Part shown: in pieces, positions 48,601-58,590 of the stretch | Position numbering within the stretch: position 1 is the stretch's first letter | Layout: each line of letters begins with the position of its first letter | The notes under the pieces: generated by a model | What the model saw: only the letters and a program-made list of their open reading frames with translations | What the model was told of the DNA's origin: nothing | Databases searched by the model: none | Virus record (IMG/VR): IMGVR_UViG_3300023296_000332 | Span: 1 to 64,000 of that record | Length of the DNA: 64,000 nt | Source: a virus | Reading direction: 5' to 3' (one strand) | Made by a program: the position numbers and the translations under genes

Positions 48601-51600
48601 ACGTCTTGCCAAGCTATATCGACGGAGACACATTAGATTGGAACCTAGGGGCATTTAACTGGAAACAGTTCACCCCTCACGAATTCGAGATGTTCACGCA
48701 GCGTATCGGAAAAGACGCAATCAACTTTAGACTAGTTGGGGACGGAGTGCCCTATGTTAATAAGACAGACTTGCCCTTCCCGTCTACCATTGATTCTGCC
48801 GTCAGTTATCACACACAGATAGAGAATGACTTCCTTAGAATTAACCTGACAGATTCTTTTCCTAATTTTTACTCAGCCTCTCCGAGAATTGCCAAAGCTC
48901 TTCCTCGTGGCTATCACTTCGACGAGAAGTCTATTGTGGTTGACAGTATCATTAGCTACGCACAGTCTGGAGAGATTGTGTGGCCCGACGGAAACGTTGG
49001 CCCTAAGCTTATCGTATCTGTTTACACTAGAAACCAAGAAGACGAAGAGATCGGTACTCACAACTGGGGCTTGGTTAATAGAAAGTCTCACTACCTAAAT
49101 CCTAACAACAGGTGGTCTAAGTTAGAGACTACTTTTGACCTAGAATCTTTGCTTGACGAAAGTGAGAAGTGGTCCGTATTCCCCGAAGAGAAGAGGCTAA
49201 GCGAGTTCAATCATAGGTACTTTTCTAAAGATGCCGACGAGATGTTCTTGCAGTATGACCTCGTGACTCCATCTGGCGACGGGTTTGAGATTAACCTAAA
49301 TATCCACTCAGCTAATCTGAGAATGGAAAATGCTTTCGTTAAGCCTACACTGGTGGACCAAGCTTTGAATGTGTTTACTAGCGGAGAGTTCTACTCTTAT
49401 TCGCCAATGCCTCTGTATGTTGACCCAATTGGTCTCGAAATAGAAAGCATGAATCTATACATGTCTGGAGTTCCAACTCCAGTAGACCTTGGTGCTGTTA
49501 ATCTTTCTACTTCTGGTGCTTACTTTGAGACTTCTCAAATGTCAATGCACTTAGTAAACAAAGAGACAGTAGAAAACAGTGGACTACCTATTGCGACAAG
49601 TGGGAACTATCGCGTTGAAGCGGAAATGAACTTGGTTTCGTTTAATGACGACCCAGTTCTCCCTTCTGAGATGTTCCTGCCTCTCCACATGTTTGGTAGT
49701 GCCACTAATGCAGATCTTTCAAGAAGTATTTCTATGACTGCTTATAGCTCTTTATCTAGTAGCCAGGGTGCCCTAAGTGGCGTCTTGCCTATGAAGATGG
49801 TTGCTTCTCGTGGCTTCCAAGATGTATTTGCCGATAACGCTATGCCGCTATTCACAGACCCCCCTACGGAGTTTGGAGATAGTATGAACCTAGTGCTGTT
49901 TGGAAGAGAGAACGAAGGGTTGAAAACAGACTCATTCATGAACTTGTATAACAAGTGCTTCCCAGCGGTTTACTTGAATGGTAGCGGAGATTCTTATATC
50001 TCTTGGAACAACAGAAACGTTGGACGAAACACCGAAGAGATTGACGAGGGGCTATTGACTGTTCCTTCTATTGATCTTATTAGAGGTACGCAAACTATCT
50101 GTTGGGGTGATTGCTCTGCTGTAGATGACAACCCATGCGTCGAGCAAGACATCATTACTCACGATACAAATTGGGCCAACAAAGAGTGCGTTGACGGAGG
50201 CATCCTTAGACCTAGTACAACATACTCTAATTCTGAGACGCTGGCTTTTGGTGGCGTTGGTGTTAATCGTTACTTATTAGATGCTTTTGATAACTATATA
50301 TTAGACTCTGCTGGAAACAAAATTATTTGTGGTCGTATAAGTGGCTATGGCGATTCTTACAAGGGTCACTTCTACGGCTCCAGAAAGTATCAGGGATTAT
50401 TCCCCAACACTCCTTACACAATCACCGTCGTTGGAAAGACCGGAGACAAGAAATCTATCGCCCTTCCTCCTAAGTTTGAAGAGTGGGAATACGGTACGCT
50501 TGGAGATATTGACTTTGAAGGATTCAAGCACGTTGCAGAAGAAAGACACGATGGCGATCTTTACGGGAAGTGCGTGAAGGTTAAGGGTGAGATCATGGGA
50601 GTTGGTGCTCCAGGTCATGACTTGGGCATCTACAAAGAAGCTGGTGCCATTTTCCTTTACAGAAGACAAGAAGAGGAAGGTGGAGAAAAGAAGCCTTGGG
50701 ATCTTGAGACTAAGCTTACACTTCCTTCTGGGTTTATTGGTGACTGGTACTACGACAGGGGTGGAAAGATTTCGTTCCCAGGTATCGGTACGATCCCAGA
50801 GAAGCAGTGGAACATTGGACAAGAGGGCCGAGAACTTGGTCACTCGTTTGATATCGCTGTAACTAAAGATAGAGAAGTCATTGTGGCGGGTGGCCCTGGT
50901 GCTAAGTGGGACACTAGAGGCTTTGAAGAGATTGAAACATCTGGCGTTAATGTTGCTATCATGGTGTTCAATAATGAGTTCTCATACGATCAAGACCAAA
51001 TTAAAGAGATAATGGACAATATTGACATCCACAATTTCCTTTACAAGCACTTTGCAGAGCCAGCGGTAAACATTAACTTAAAGATCATCAGTTGCATTCC
51101 AACAGGAATCTTTGACCAAAGTGTATACACCGAGCCTGGAATTGAAAATCTGATTGTAGGAACTATCCCTAGGGCAATCCCTAGCAAGCCAGAAGACCCA
51201 GCGGTAACCGCTGAGATGCTTAGTGGAATTAAGAGTAGCTTCTTTGAGGCTTTCCCTTATGATGAAACACAGGTCAACAATAATATTCCTCCTATTGTTG
51301 GCTTCTACGTTGACAATAGTAGGTCTCTTGGTAGACCGGTAGTTGAGCCAGCTATCGATCAGTTCGTCAACTTCTACAAAAACTACTCATTCCAAAGTGG
51401 AGTGAGAGATTTCTATGACAATCCTGCAAGCGGATACATTTATGAGTACACTCCAACAGACGAAGACCAGGGTGAAGACTGGTTCAAGATCTCCAACAAT
51501 CTTGTCAATAACTTACTCGACACTGGAAACCTATACGATGGTGGACATCACACCCTCATTACTTCTGGTATTGGCCTTGAGTTCGCTAATGAGCAAGCTA

Positions 51601-54600
51601 TTGACTTTAACCTAAGCCCAGAAAGTGGCGGTAGAGTTTATGTTTTTGAAAAAGAGTTTGGCGATTGGAGCTTAATGCAAGAGATCAAATCTCCCGTTTC
51701 TGCACCTGACAAACTACCAGCAAGATTTGGCCACGCCGTTTCTATCAGTGACGACGCCTCTGTTTTCTCTATAGGTTCTCCTTTTATTAGAGAGTCGTGC
51801 TCGATGTATCAATTTGCAGACGGAGAGAGAAACAGGCTATACGACAACATTGGAAGATGGTTAAAGTTCAGAAATGACGCAACTGTTACTCTTGGACAGT
51901 ACTACAATAGACTTGCCGAGTATCAGGAGCTTGAGGTTGCATCTGGAGTCAGAGAAGCTGGAATGTCTATCTATGCAGATCTAAGCAGAACAGATAAGTT
52001 CAAAGCTAGATCAGACTATGATTTCTGGAGAAATAACCACATTCAAGAATACAGAAAGGTTTTCAAGTATGGACTTGATGATATTGAGCGTGGACTAGAA
52101 GGCACATTCACAAAGACAATGCGTCAGAATGCCCCCAACCCTAGACTTGGTTACAGCACTGCTGTTAGCGAGGATGGTCAGACTGTGGCTTTTGGTGCCC
52201 CTACCGACAGCATTGGTCAATACGAAGATGCCGCATTCTACTTCTTACACAAGGATGGAGAGTATCTATCTGAAAGTGGAGATCCAGAGTTCCCTAGAAG
52301 CCTGTGGGCCTCTAATGTAAATGCTGGTGCCGTTAGAATGTTTGAGAAAGGTCAAGACTTTGAGCCCATCTCTGAGAGAAAGGCGCTTGAGTACAACAAA
52401 TTTGGAAACTTGAGTAATACCATAAACAACACAGAAGGATACGACGACGAAGGCAATGAGACAAATAGTACTGCCATTAGTCAAAACGAATACTACGACA
52501 AGACTGACTTTGGTGATGTTTCAATTCCTAAGGATGTTGGATCTATTTTCATTATCACGCCTGAAATTGACGCTGCAAACGACGAAGTCATTGAAGAGAT
52601 TAAGCAATGGATGAGTCTTGGCGATAGAAGGTTAGTATTGGTTGGAGACGACCCAGTATGGGAGAAGAATGGAGCATACGCAAAGTCTAACGAGATCATT
52701 AACAAGATTCTTGACAAGTTAGATTCTCGAATGAGACTACATCCAGCTAGAAACGAAAGAGAGGCCCTTATTGCTAATACCTCTTGTTCTGGTGAGATCG
52801 CCCCTAATGTTATCAAGTCTTACAAGCCTCAGGGTAGTAACAGTAGCAACATAGAAATTGAAAATCACTTGTTTGGATACGGCGTTGCCGACATTCGACT
52901 TCATGTTCCAGACGCACTCTTCAAAGGAGACAACTGGGGCAAGGATCATAGCGTTGTAAACAATAAGAGATATGGCAATTGCTCGTTTTATAGTCCTAAG
53001 TGTGGACCTCCTATCACCCACAACGGAGACTTGAGAGCTAGATGGATCGAAAGAGAGATTAAGTTCCCACCCGATCCAGAAGCCAAAGATCCATACACAT
53101 ACTGGGAGAGAAATCTTCCCTTTGAATTCTATAGTAATGGACTTCCACCAGTGAAGCCTAAAGATGCTGTTGACATCGCTAAAGACCTTAGTCTAGGCGG
53201 TCAGGGCGAGCAGCCTAGACCTCTTATGGTCGCTGCTGAGTTTACAGAGAATTACGCAATCATTCCAGCTAAGCCTGAGGTTGTTGCTAGAATTCCTATT
53301 ACTGAGACTACTTGCTTTGATTCTAACAGTTCTAACACCTACTACTTGTTTGACGACAACCACGTAGACGACTTGGCTTTCTACTGGATGCAGGGTAGCG
53401 GCAATCAAAACTCCCTAGACGCTAATGTTGGAAACAATCAAAGTGAAGGACGATTTTATGATCCTCAGTCGTTTAACGAAAGGGACGCATTGCTACAGGC
53501 AGACGGAACGCTAGACATTCAGGTTACAAGAGAAGAATTGACTGAAAGATTCCAAGTTGGAGATCCTGTCAATTATGTAGCTAAAGAATCAATTTCTGGT
53601 TCTGATGTTTACTTGATTGCTGGTACTGACACTGAAAATCAAGAAGCCTTGACTACTGGCAACGACGAAAATATTTCGTTCTATGACAACCTAGTTAGAA
53701 ACGCAAACTGCGACAACGCATTTATTATTCAGCTTGGAGGATGGACTGGTAGAGATTCGTTTGCTAGTGCTGGTGAAGGTTCGCTATTAGACAAGGTTTT
53801 TGAAGCGATGGGTCACAATTTGGTAGAGAATTGGGATGGTCCTATCGTTCCTGCTTCTAAGGATGTTCTTTGGATTGCTAATACAGATGGAGAGCCTACC
53901 TCTCAAGAGGTTTCCAAGATCAAAACTTGGTTAGCACTTGGCGGCAAGAAGCTTGTCATCACATATGACAAGAAAGAAGAGCAATCTTCTAAAGTTTATA
54001 GACTATGTGAAAGCCTGGGACTAGGTATGAAACCTTGGTATCTTTCAGGTGCTAATGTCTTCCCAACTACCGCAAACAGAGCTTATATCTCAAGAAAGAA
54101 ACTGGACGTTCTACTAGACGAAAAAGACCAGTCTATTATTAGCTGTGATGGAGAATTCTCTGTAGAGAACTTTACAATCAACTCAACTTACTGCCCTATC
54201 GATCTAAGATCTGGCGGAAAGGCTATTGTATGGCAAGATGGAATTGTTAAAGATGAAAGACTCCAAGTAACAGAAGAGTATGAGGACGTTTGGAGTATGA
54301 ACACTGGCGTTGCTAAGATTCAGTTCCCAGCCACTCCTGGTTCTGGATATAGAATCTTCTATAACTGGATTGCAGACAGGCCGGAAGAGAAGCAAAACAT
54401 CGACCTGTACGCTGGAGACGTGCTTCATAAAATCTCAGACAAGACAAGGGCTGGAAATCCAGACACACTGAGCATTGAAGGAAGAGTTCCAGTTAGAGAT
54501 TACGATGAAAACAGAGATCTAAAAATAGTAGATTACGCATCTACTAGAGCTATCAAGTTAGAATCGCCCTCTTTTGGTACTGCTGTATCACAGGGGTATT

Positions 54601-56795
54601 TGGACGTTCAAGTTCCTAGCGATAAAGACTACCTGAACTTGTTCTTCACTGGAAATAGAGATAAGATCAAGGTCAACGGCAATCAAGTGCCCACAACCTA
54701 TAAACTCCTTTCTGTTTCTGGAGCCCCACTTCCTATCAACGAAGTGACAGAATACTTTACTTCGGAAAGATGTGAAACAAGAGAAATTGGATTTACGGAA
54801 GAAGTCACTCAAGAGTATGTTCCTCCTAAGACCGTTCTGCTTCCTGCTACAATTAAGCCTATCATGAACGACAACACTAGATACTGCTTGACAGATATTT
54901 CTTGTGGTGGCAAGCTTGTGGCTGACGGTCCAGTTGTTATTGCAGAAGAGCCAGAGCACTTCTCAGACGGTGCTACTGGAAACTCAAGATCTAAAATTCT
55001 ACTTATCTCTGACTCGACAATCGTTAACGGTTGCTTAGAAGAGAACAGAACTGGAGAGCCTTCGCTTGTCAGTGGGGTTCCAACCGTTCCTAATAACACA
55101 ATGCTCGCCAGAGTTAACTCATTCCTGAATAGTTTGACGACAACTGAGACAACTCTGGTGGGCGACAAGACAGAGCTTAACCTTGGGTACAAGTATTCTG
55201 AAAAGATTGTTTCTCCAGAGAAGGGTAGTCCAGCTATCTATTCTCTTATTCAATCTAATATGGGTGCTAAGTTCGGAGGTTTCGCTGGTGGTTCGCTAGA
55301 AGAGTTTGGTCACGAAAAAAACTATGATCAAAGCAAGACGGTTCAGAACGTTCACGAGCAGATAGACAACTTCGAGAAAGCTGAAAAAGCTGTGCTAGAA
55401 GAGTTTGGTGCGACTGTTGGTGATTTCTGCAACCCTAGGTTTACGCATGGCGGTTACACAGATTCTCCTATGAGTGGCGACCCGTTTTCTACGTTGCTTA
55501 GAGATACAGGGAAAGACTTCTTAGACTACGACTCGCAGTCTGGCTCATACCCAGGAGATTTGTTCGGCCACAGTCTTGACATTCACAACGGCAAGCTTAT
55601 TGTTGGTTCTCCTTACTCGGCCTATACTGGTGAAGAGTTTTCTAGTATTAGTGGTATTTCCGGCACAGGAAAACAAGCAGAAACAGGAAACGAAGGTGGT
55701 GGCGGATCTTCTTATGTCTTTGAAAAGACAGTACAGTTTGGTTGGGAAGCCATTAAGAAGTTAAAGCCAGAAGAGGTTAGAAGCTTTGATAACTCAGATA
55801 GATTTGGGTGGAGCGTTTCTATGGATGGTGACTTTGCGGCTATTTCAGCCCCAGGCCACGACTTTGGAAACTCGGTTGAATATACCAAGGGGGCTTTCGT
55901 AAGAAAAGAATTTAGTGCTGCGTTTGACATTGGTACACGTTCTGTTTCAAGCCTAGGCCCTGGTGAGACTCCAGTTTCTAACAACATTGGTGCCATCTTT
56001 ACCTTTGAAAACAGGCTGTACGATTGGTCCAATAGGGCTAAGGATTGGACCTTCGCAGAGAAGCTCGTACCTTACGGGTATGCTTCTGGTGAAGATACTT
56101 CCAGCTTCGGAAACTCTGTATCAATTTCAAGGTTTGCTAGAAGAGATAGTGACTACGCAATGAGCGTAGGATCTCATAGGCACACAAGTGGATTGGATGG
56201 ATCTTACGACCAAGAGAGTGGTGCTGGTGCCTCTTACGCATACGACGCTATGCTTAGAAATCAGCCTCCAGCTACTTTTAGTGAAGAATCATGGCTCAAG
56301 GCCAGTATTTTTGGACTAAACAGAGAGCTAGACGAAGTAAACCTTGAATTAGATCAATTAGGAGCATTTAACACCAACGAAGAAGTGATTGCCAAGGGTT
56401 TGATTTATTCAGACGCTAAGGGGCAAATCTTCTTAGAAGCTTCTGGTCAAGATCCTAGAGAATTGAGCTTTATAGTACAAAGACCATACATTGAAAGGAT
56501 TGAAGGAGAAATTGTTCATGGTACTCCAGTCGAGGAGTTTATGCCTTTAACTTCTTACACCGACCCGTTTGACCTTAGCGGAAGCGTCAATTTGTTTATG
56601 CTTGGCCAAGAGTCTGACATAGTGTATAATAACCTAGACCTGTTCACTTATTCCGCCTACTCCGCCGAGTCTGGAGTCAGCCTGTTAGTCAAGGGTGATG
56701 CCCCAACTTTGACAGACAATTCATTGATTCTTTACGGAGGATCTGGATACGGAGTTCTTGATACTAATTTGGACCTTAGAGTTAGAGGAAAATAA
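45678..56795 (+). CDS. Giant distal-tail protein with FG-GAP blades and Rossmann-like repeats, 3705 aa
   Basis: One uninterrupted frame. Basic N-terminus (1-110) with two similar KVKAHLSIR/KVDAVLSIR segments. A jelly-roll-like region is near 800-900 (FAFYLRFSPDENATGTPTVLL). Short repeats of the 'MNLYMSG / MPLYVD / MNLVLFG' type occupy about 1230-1440 and recur at the C-terminus (VNLFMLGQ, LDLFTYS, LILYGG, LDLRVRG). Seven FG-GAP-like blades can be picked out near residues 1628, 1717, 2015, 2154, 3295, 3374 and 3475 (for example RFGHAVSISD, RLGYSTAVSE, RFGWSVSMDG). Between them are Rossmann-like, GATase-like segments near 2288, 2728 and 3105. Position after the tape measure implies a distal tail or tip protein. 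Confidence 0.82.
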   Translation: MNCCLQPIKTKKSPGSKVKAHLSIRSKNKATLKAVATIKPTNTNLPSLIPTIKGSAKVDAVLSIRLAAKSALTSKAKLRPHLSQIFNLSKELVAQAEIKAKAAKFAGDFRPNDCYDKLYPTQDLEKVNWEGYQISPLVSRDGYRIISRTEENIYLKKLSLDLYSLIDEGVYAGDYHLHEKQSDSLFSYQGFIKSSDDSDHTKYTTSMSLPSVSFTESYVVFNAQAFNSKQKIYEIEFRDEEDNLICEYEDIEFVGDNYPTMYSSKPRINNGAQYTWSAEYPKIPSSGCTLSFKTQASCIEDADGFDDGFDQGFERCSTLYSPEIRISAVEICNSGDFGFRHENFLPVSVGVREKGDRLTRKIEPSKVLPHNFSTDVWPEVQTIWENTYGYSNLTEPQGRVLANDLSKPYDYSNITLTSSSVQDSGKLNLLFEHKPQEFVFGFNGGAFGLGFDHKEFEVGRAFKEKASDDFFVVDEIYLKIRAKKEVGSRDYALDVVGWSDDNLLNVTSQVGGFLQNTTGTGVVPVESGWNNLDNEGISSESLSEQDEYYEHETVQGHGSDHYKLSPTIVDSTGYRDYEVPLVIEVDEFKLGLQDRSSASFFEKLFLDIYPLPSGASISSAELCVKYTPSNALQFTTLAGGISRIELDRKEGKFFPTTRTVNDLPVNREATSLIESVPHGYESPATLKSNYARRWRGVEGITSGPFDTNAFDFGFESHQLDSPFLLGHFDFTNISGDSVFSRPMNDLSTTVGTSVGISAEQNVGFRFKSPTLVNTSNTYQSIDWNGKTVDAYDSVTRLANNISFPAQDFSEGFAFYLRFSPDENATGTPTVLLKDGVSIAFNHDTNQFSATVSGGGSVSSSAQPDAVFPASVVFTYNDAGSGKAKLYVKYENKDIEKSQIPSFSRVDTPGQILVAPANNLYHEIGISAGNGSGVNLVDGDEVSPNPIYKQQTVQSFLNAQSVHWTDSNGVWSDDSYVLPSYIDGDTLDWNLGAFNWKQFTPHEFEMFTQRIGKDAINFRLVGDGVPYVNKTDLPFPSTIDSAVSYHTQIENDFLRINLTDSFPNFYSASPRIAKALPRGYHFDEKSIVVDSIISYAQSGEIVWPDGNVGPKLIVSVYTRNQEDEEIGTHNWGLVNRKSHYLNPNNRWSKLETTFDLESLLDESEKWSVFPEEKRLSEFNHRYFSKDADEMFLQYDLVTPSGDGFEINLNIHSANLRMENAFVKPTLVDQALNVFTSGEFYSYSPMPLYVDPIGLEIESMNLYMSGVPTPVDLGAVNLSTSGAYFETSQMSMHLVNKETVENSGLPIATSGNYRVEAEMNLVSFNDDPVLPSEMFLPLHMFGSATNADLSRSISMTAYSSLSSSQGALSGVLPMKMVASRGFQDVFADNAMPLFTDPPTEFGDSMNLVLFGRENEGLKTDSFMNLYNKCFPAVYLNGSGDSYISWNNRNVGRNTEEIDEGLLTVPSIDLIRGTQTICWGDCSAVDDNPCVEQDIITHDTNWANKECVDGGILRPSTTYSNSETLAFGGVGVNRYLLDAFDNYILDSAGNKIICGRISGYGDSYKGHFYGSRKYQGLFPNTPYTITVVGKTGDKKSIALPPKFEEWEYGTLGDIDFEGFKHVAEERHDGDLYGKCVKVKGEIMGVGAPGHDLGIYKEAGAIFLYRRQEEEGGEKKPWDLETKLTLPSGFIGDWYYDRGGKISFPGIGTIPEKQWNIGQEGRELGHSFDIAVTKDREVIVAGGPGAKWDTRGFEEIETSGVNVAIMVFNNEFSYDQDQIKEIMDNIDIHNFLYKHFAEPAVNINLKIISCIPTGIFDQSVYTEPGIENLIVGTIPRAIPSKPEDPAVTAEMLSGIKSSFFEAFPYDETQVNNNIPPIVGFYVDNSRSLGRPVVEPAIDQFVNFYKNYSFQSGVRDFYDNPASGYIYEYTPTDEDQGEDWFKISNNLVNNLLDTGNLYDGGHHTLITSGIGLEFANEQAIDFNLSPESGGRVYVFEKEFGDWSLMQEIKSPVSAPDKLPARFGHAVSISDDASVFSIGSPFIRESCSMYQFADGERNRLYDNIGRWLKFRNDATVTLGQYYNRLAEYQELEVASGVREAGMSIYADLSRTDKFKARSDYDFWRNNHIQEYRKVFKYGLDDIERGLEGTFTKTMRQNAPNPRLGYSTAVSEDGQTVAFGAPTDSIGQYEDAAFYFLHKDGEYLSESGDPEFPRSLWASNVNAGAVRMFEKGQDFEPISERKALEYNKFGNLSNTINNTEGYDDEGNETNSTAISQNEYYDKTDFGDVSIPKDVGSIFIITPEIDAANDEVIEEIKQWMSLGDRRLVLVGDDPVWEKNGAYAKSNEIINKILDKLDSRMRLHPARNEREALIANTSCSGEIAPNVIKSYKPQGSNSSNIEIENHLFGYGVADIRLHVPDALFKGDNWGKDHSVVNNKRYGNCSFYSPKCGPPITHNGDLRARWIEREIKFPPDPEAKDPYTYWERNLPFEFYSNGLPPVKPKDAVDIAKDLSLGGQGEQPRPLMVAAEFTENYAIIPAKPEVVARIPITETTCFDSNSSNTYYLFDDNHVDDLAFYWMQGSGNQNSLDANVGNNQSEGRFYDPQSFNERDALLQADGTLDIQVTREELTERFQVGDPVNYVAKESISGSDVYLIAGTDTENQEALTTGNDENISFYDNLVRNANCDNAFIIQLGGWTGRDSFASAGEGSLLDKVFEAMGHNLVENWDGPIVPASKDVLWIANTDGEPTSQEVSKIKTWLALGGKKLVITYDKKEEQSSKVYRLCESLGLGMKPWYLSGANVFPTTANRAYISRKKLDVLLDEKDQSIISCDGEFSVENFTINSTYCPIDLRSGGKAIVWQDGIVKDERLQVTEEYEDVWSMNTGVAKIQFPATPGSGYRIFYNWIADRPEEKQNIDLYAGDVLHKISDKTRAGNPDTLSIEGRVPVRDYDENRDLKIVDYASTRAIKLESPSFGTAVSQGYLDVQVPSDKDYLNLFFTGNRDKIKVNGNQVPTTYKLLSVSGAPLPINEVTEYFTSERCETREIGFTEEVTQEYVPPKTVLLPATIKPIMNDNTRYCLTDISCGGKLVADGPVVIAEEPEHFSDGATGNSRSKILLISDSTIVNGCLEENRTGEPSLVSGVPTVPNNTMLARVNSFLNSLTTTETTLVGDKTELNLGYKYSEKIVSPEKGSPAIYSLIQSNMGAKFGGFAGGSLEEFGHEKNYDQSKTVQNVHEQIDNFEKAEKAVLEEFGATVGDFCNPRFTHGGYTDSPMSGDPFSTLLRDTGKDFLDYDSQSGSYPGDLFGHSLDIHNGKLIVGSPYSAYTGEEFSSISGISGTGKQAETGNEGGGGSSYVFEKTVQFGWEAIKKLKPEEVRSFDNSDRFGWSVSMDGDFAAISAPGHDFGNSVEYTKGAFVRKEFSAAFDIGTRSVSSLGPGETPVSNNIGAIFTFENRLYDWSNRAKDWTFAEKLVPYGYASGEDTSSFGNSVSISRFARRDSDYAMSVGSHRHTSGLDGSYDQESGAGASYAYDAMLRNQPPATFSEESWLKASIFGLNRELDEVNLELDQLGAFNTNEEVIAKGLIYSDAKGQIFLEASGQDPRELSFIVQRPYIERIEGEIVHGTPVEEFMPLTSYTDPFDLSGSVNLFMLGQESDIVYNNLDLFTYSAYSAESGVSLLVKGDAPTLTDNSLILYGGSGYGVLDTNLDLRVRGK
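56622..56630 (+). promoter_or_regulatory. Intragenic GTGTATAAT candidate upstream of 56795
   Basis: Exact nonamer near the 3' end of the giant gene, 164 nt before the next start codon, whose junction (TAATG) has no room for a promoter. Could be chance. Confidence 0.3.
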
Positions 56796-58588
56796 TGCCG
56801 ATTCTAGTAAGATATCTTAACGACCCCAATCAGAACTGCGTACTTAGGCCTGCACCTATTGTTTCAGTGTCTCCTAGTCCAAATAGGACAAAAGACGGAA
56901 CCAATAGTTCTACCTATCAGATCACTCTAAAAGGGCACATTCTTGCTGACCTTGGTTTCCCTCTAGCTAGGGACACTAGAAACAATGGGCTATTTGACTA
57001 CCATGACTCTGTAGGTGCTGGGCCTTATGTTCCTGCAACAGCCAATGCTGGCCCATACCTTTCTTTTGATACGGGGCAGAGTCATTCGTATTCTGTAGAC
57101 ACCGTTACGGGTGCGGTTACAGACAATAGGCCAGATAGACAGTACGTTCCGTATGAGTCTGCGGTTGATGCTATTCTGTTTAAGCAAAAAGTGATTAGGG
57201 CTCTTTTTTCTAAGGACGGCCAAAGGCTAGAAATTAGTGCTATTCACACTGATGAGCCTTCTATAATCTGTTATCCTAGATTTGTTAGTTGTGACTTTAC
57301 AGACGGAATTTATGTTGATCGATGTGAATACACGATCACACTAGAGACAGACGTTCTATATGACAAAGATCTCAAAGTTGACCTTGATGGCAACCCTTTG
57401 TATCTTGAAGGCGTGGTTGTAGCTTCTGGAGGCATGACCGATTCAGAGATCATGGAAGCTTCTGGTCGTTTTATTGACACATATTCAGACAACTGGTCCT
57501 TAGAAGCAGAAGATGGTCTTGGAGAGTCTGCCAATTTGACAAAGAGCTATAGAATTAGTAGAAGCATTTCTGCTACTGGTAAAGACTATTGGGCTCCTAC
57601 TTCTTTAGATAGAAATGGAACAGAGGGTGTAGAGAAAAGACACGCATGGGAACAAGCTAGAGACTATGTTCAGTTTAGACTTCAAGATGAGCCGTTAACC
57701 TCTGGCTATCCTAATGTTATGGGTAGGTTTGGTAGTGGTCTTATCAATTTAGTTGAAGCGTATGAAGGTTTTGACCACAAAAGAACAGAGAGTATCTCTA
57801 TTACCGATGGAACATACTCAGTAACAGAAGACTGGGTTCTTGCTAGTGGTAAGGCCTATGAGAACTACAACATGTCGGTCTCCACGTCGATTGACGACCC
57901 ATTTGTCAATGTCTCAATACAGGGCGAGATTAGGGGCCTAGGCTGCGTTACGCCTTCTGGGTCTCTCTATGGCGGAATGGACGACAGAGCCGCTCAGACG
58001 CCCTACCAGAGTGCCCTATCGAAGTATTACGACGTTAGTTCCAGCGGTAGGTTTGGAGTTGGCTCTGATATCTTCAAAAGGGCGAATAATTCAGTTGCCG
58101 TAGAGCTTAATGCACAGCCTCAAAGCGTTGCTTTAGCAACTAATGAGTTCGATGGTAGTATCACGTACTCCTTAGACTTCAACAATAGGCCAACAAACAT
58201 TATCTCTGGAGTACTCACTGAGACAATTAACATAAGTGATACATATCCTGGCGATATTTTTGCCGTAATCCCTGTAATTGGAAGGGCAACTGGTCCAGTA
58301 CTGCAAGCAATTGGCGGTAGAAGTGAATACACTAGGGATCTTAGTATTGATTTAATTATGGACTACACAGATATTCCATACGGATCAGGACGTAATTCCT
58401 TATTGCTTAAAAAGCCCAGCGTACTTGAGCCAACAAAAAGTCAGCTTAATCAGCTCGTTAAAGAGCTTAGTCCAGAGTTTGAACCTGGAGTTAGAAAGTG
58501 GTTCGTTTCTCCAATGACTGAAAGTTGGACTCCAAAAGAAGGAAGATATTCTTTTAGTATTAGCTGGACGTATGAATTATCGAAGTAA
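56795..58588 (+). CDS. Distal tail/baseplate protein, 597 aa
   Basis: Beta-rich protein joined by TAATG to the giant gene. Landmarks: TYQITLKGHILADLGFPLARD, SIICYPRFVSCDFTDGIYVDRCEYTITLETD, KSYRISRSISATGKDYW, and a C-terminal KWFVSPMTESWTPKEGRYSFSISWTYEL. The alternating pattern in several modules is like distal tail and hub proteins of siphophages that form rings at the tube end. No enzymatic motif seen. Placement after tape measure supports a tip role. Confidence 0.6.
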   Translation: MPILVRYLNDPNQNCVLRPAPIVSVSPSPNRTKDGTNSSTYQITLKGHILADLGFPLARDTRNNGLFDYHDSVGAGPYVPATANAGPYLSFDTGQSHSYSVDTVTGAVTDNRPDRQYVPYESAVDAILFKQKVIRALFSKDGQRLEISAIHTDEPSIICYPRFVSCDFTDGIYVDRCEYTITLETDVLYDKDLKVDLDGNPLYLEGVVVASGGMTDSEIMEASGRFIDTYSDNWSLEAEDGLGESANLTKSYRISRSISATGKDYWAPTSLDRNGTEGVEKRHAWEQARDYVQFRLQDEPLTSGYPNVMGRFGSGLINLVEAYEGFDHKRTESISITDGTYSVTEDWVLASGKAYENYNMSVSTSIDDPFVNVSIQGEIRGLGCVTPSGSLYGGMDDRAAQTPYQSALSKYYDVSSSGRFGVGSDIFKRANNSVAVELNAQPQSVALATNEFDGSITYSLDFNNRPTNIISGVLTETINISDTYPGDIFAVIPVIGRATGPVLQAIGGRSEYTRDLSIDLIMDYTDIPYGSGRNSLLLKKPSVLEPTKSQLNQLVKELSPEFEPGVRKWFVSPMTESWTPKEGRYSFSISWTYELSK

Positions 58589-58590
58589 TC

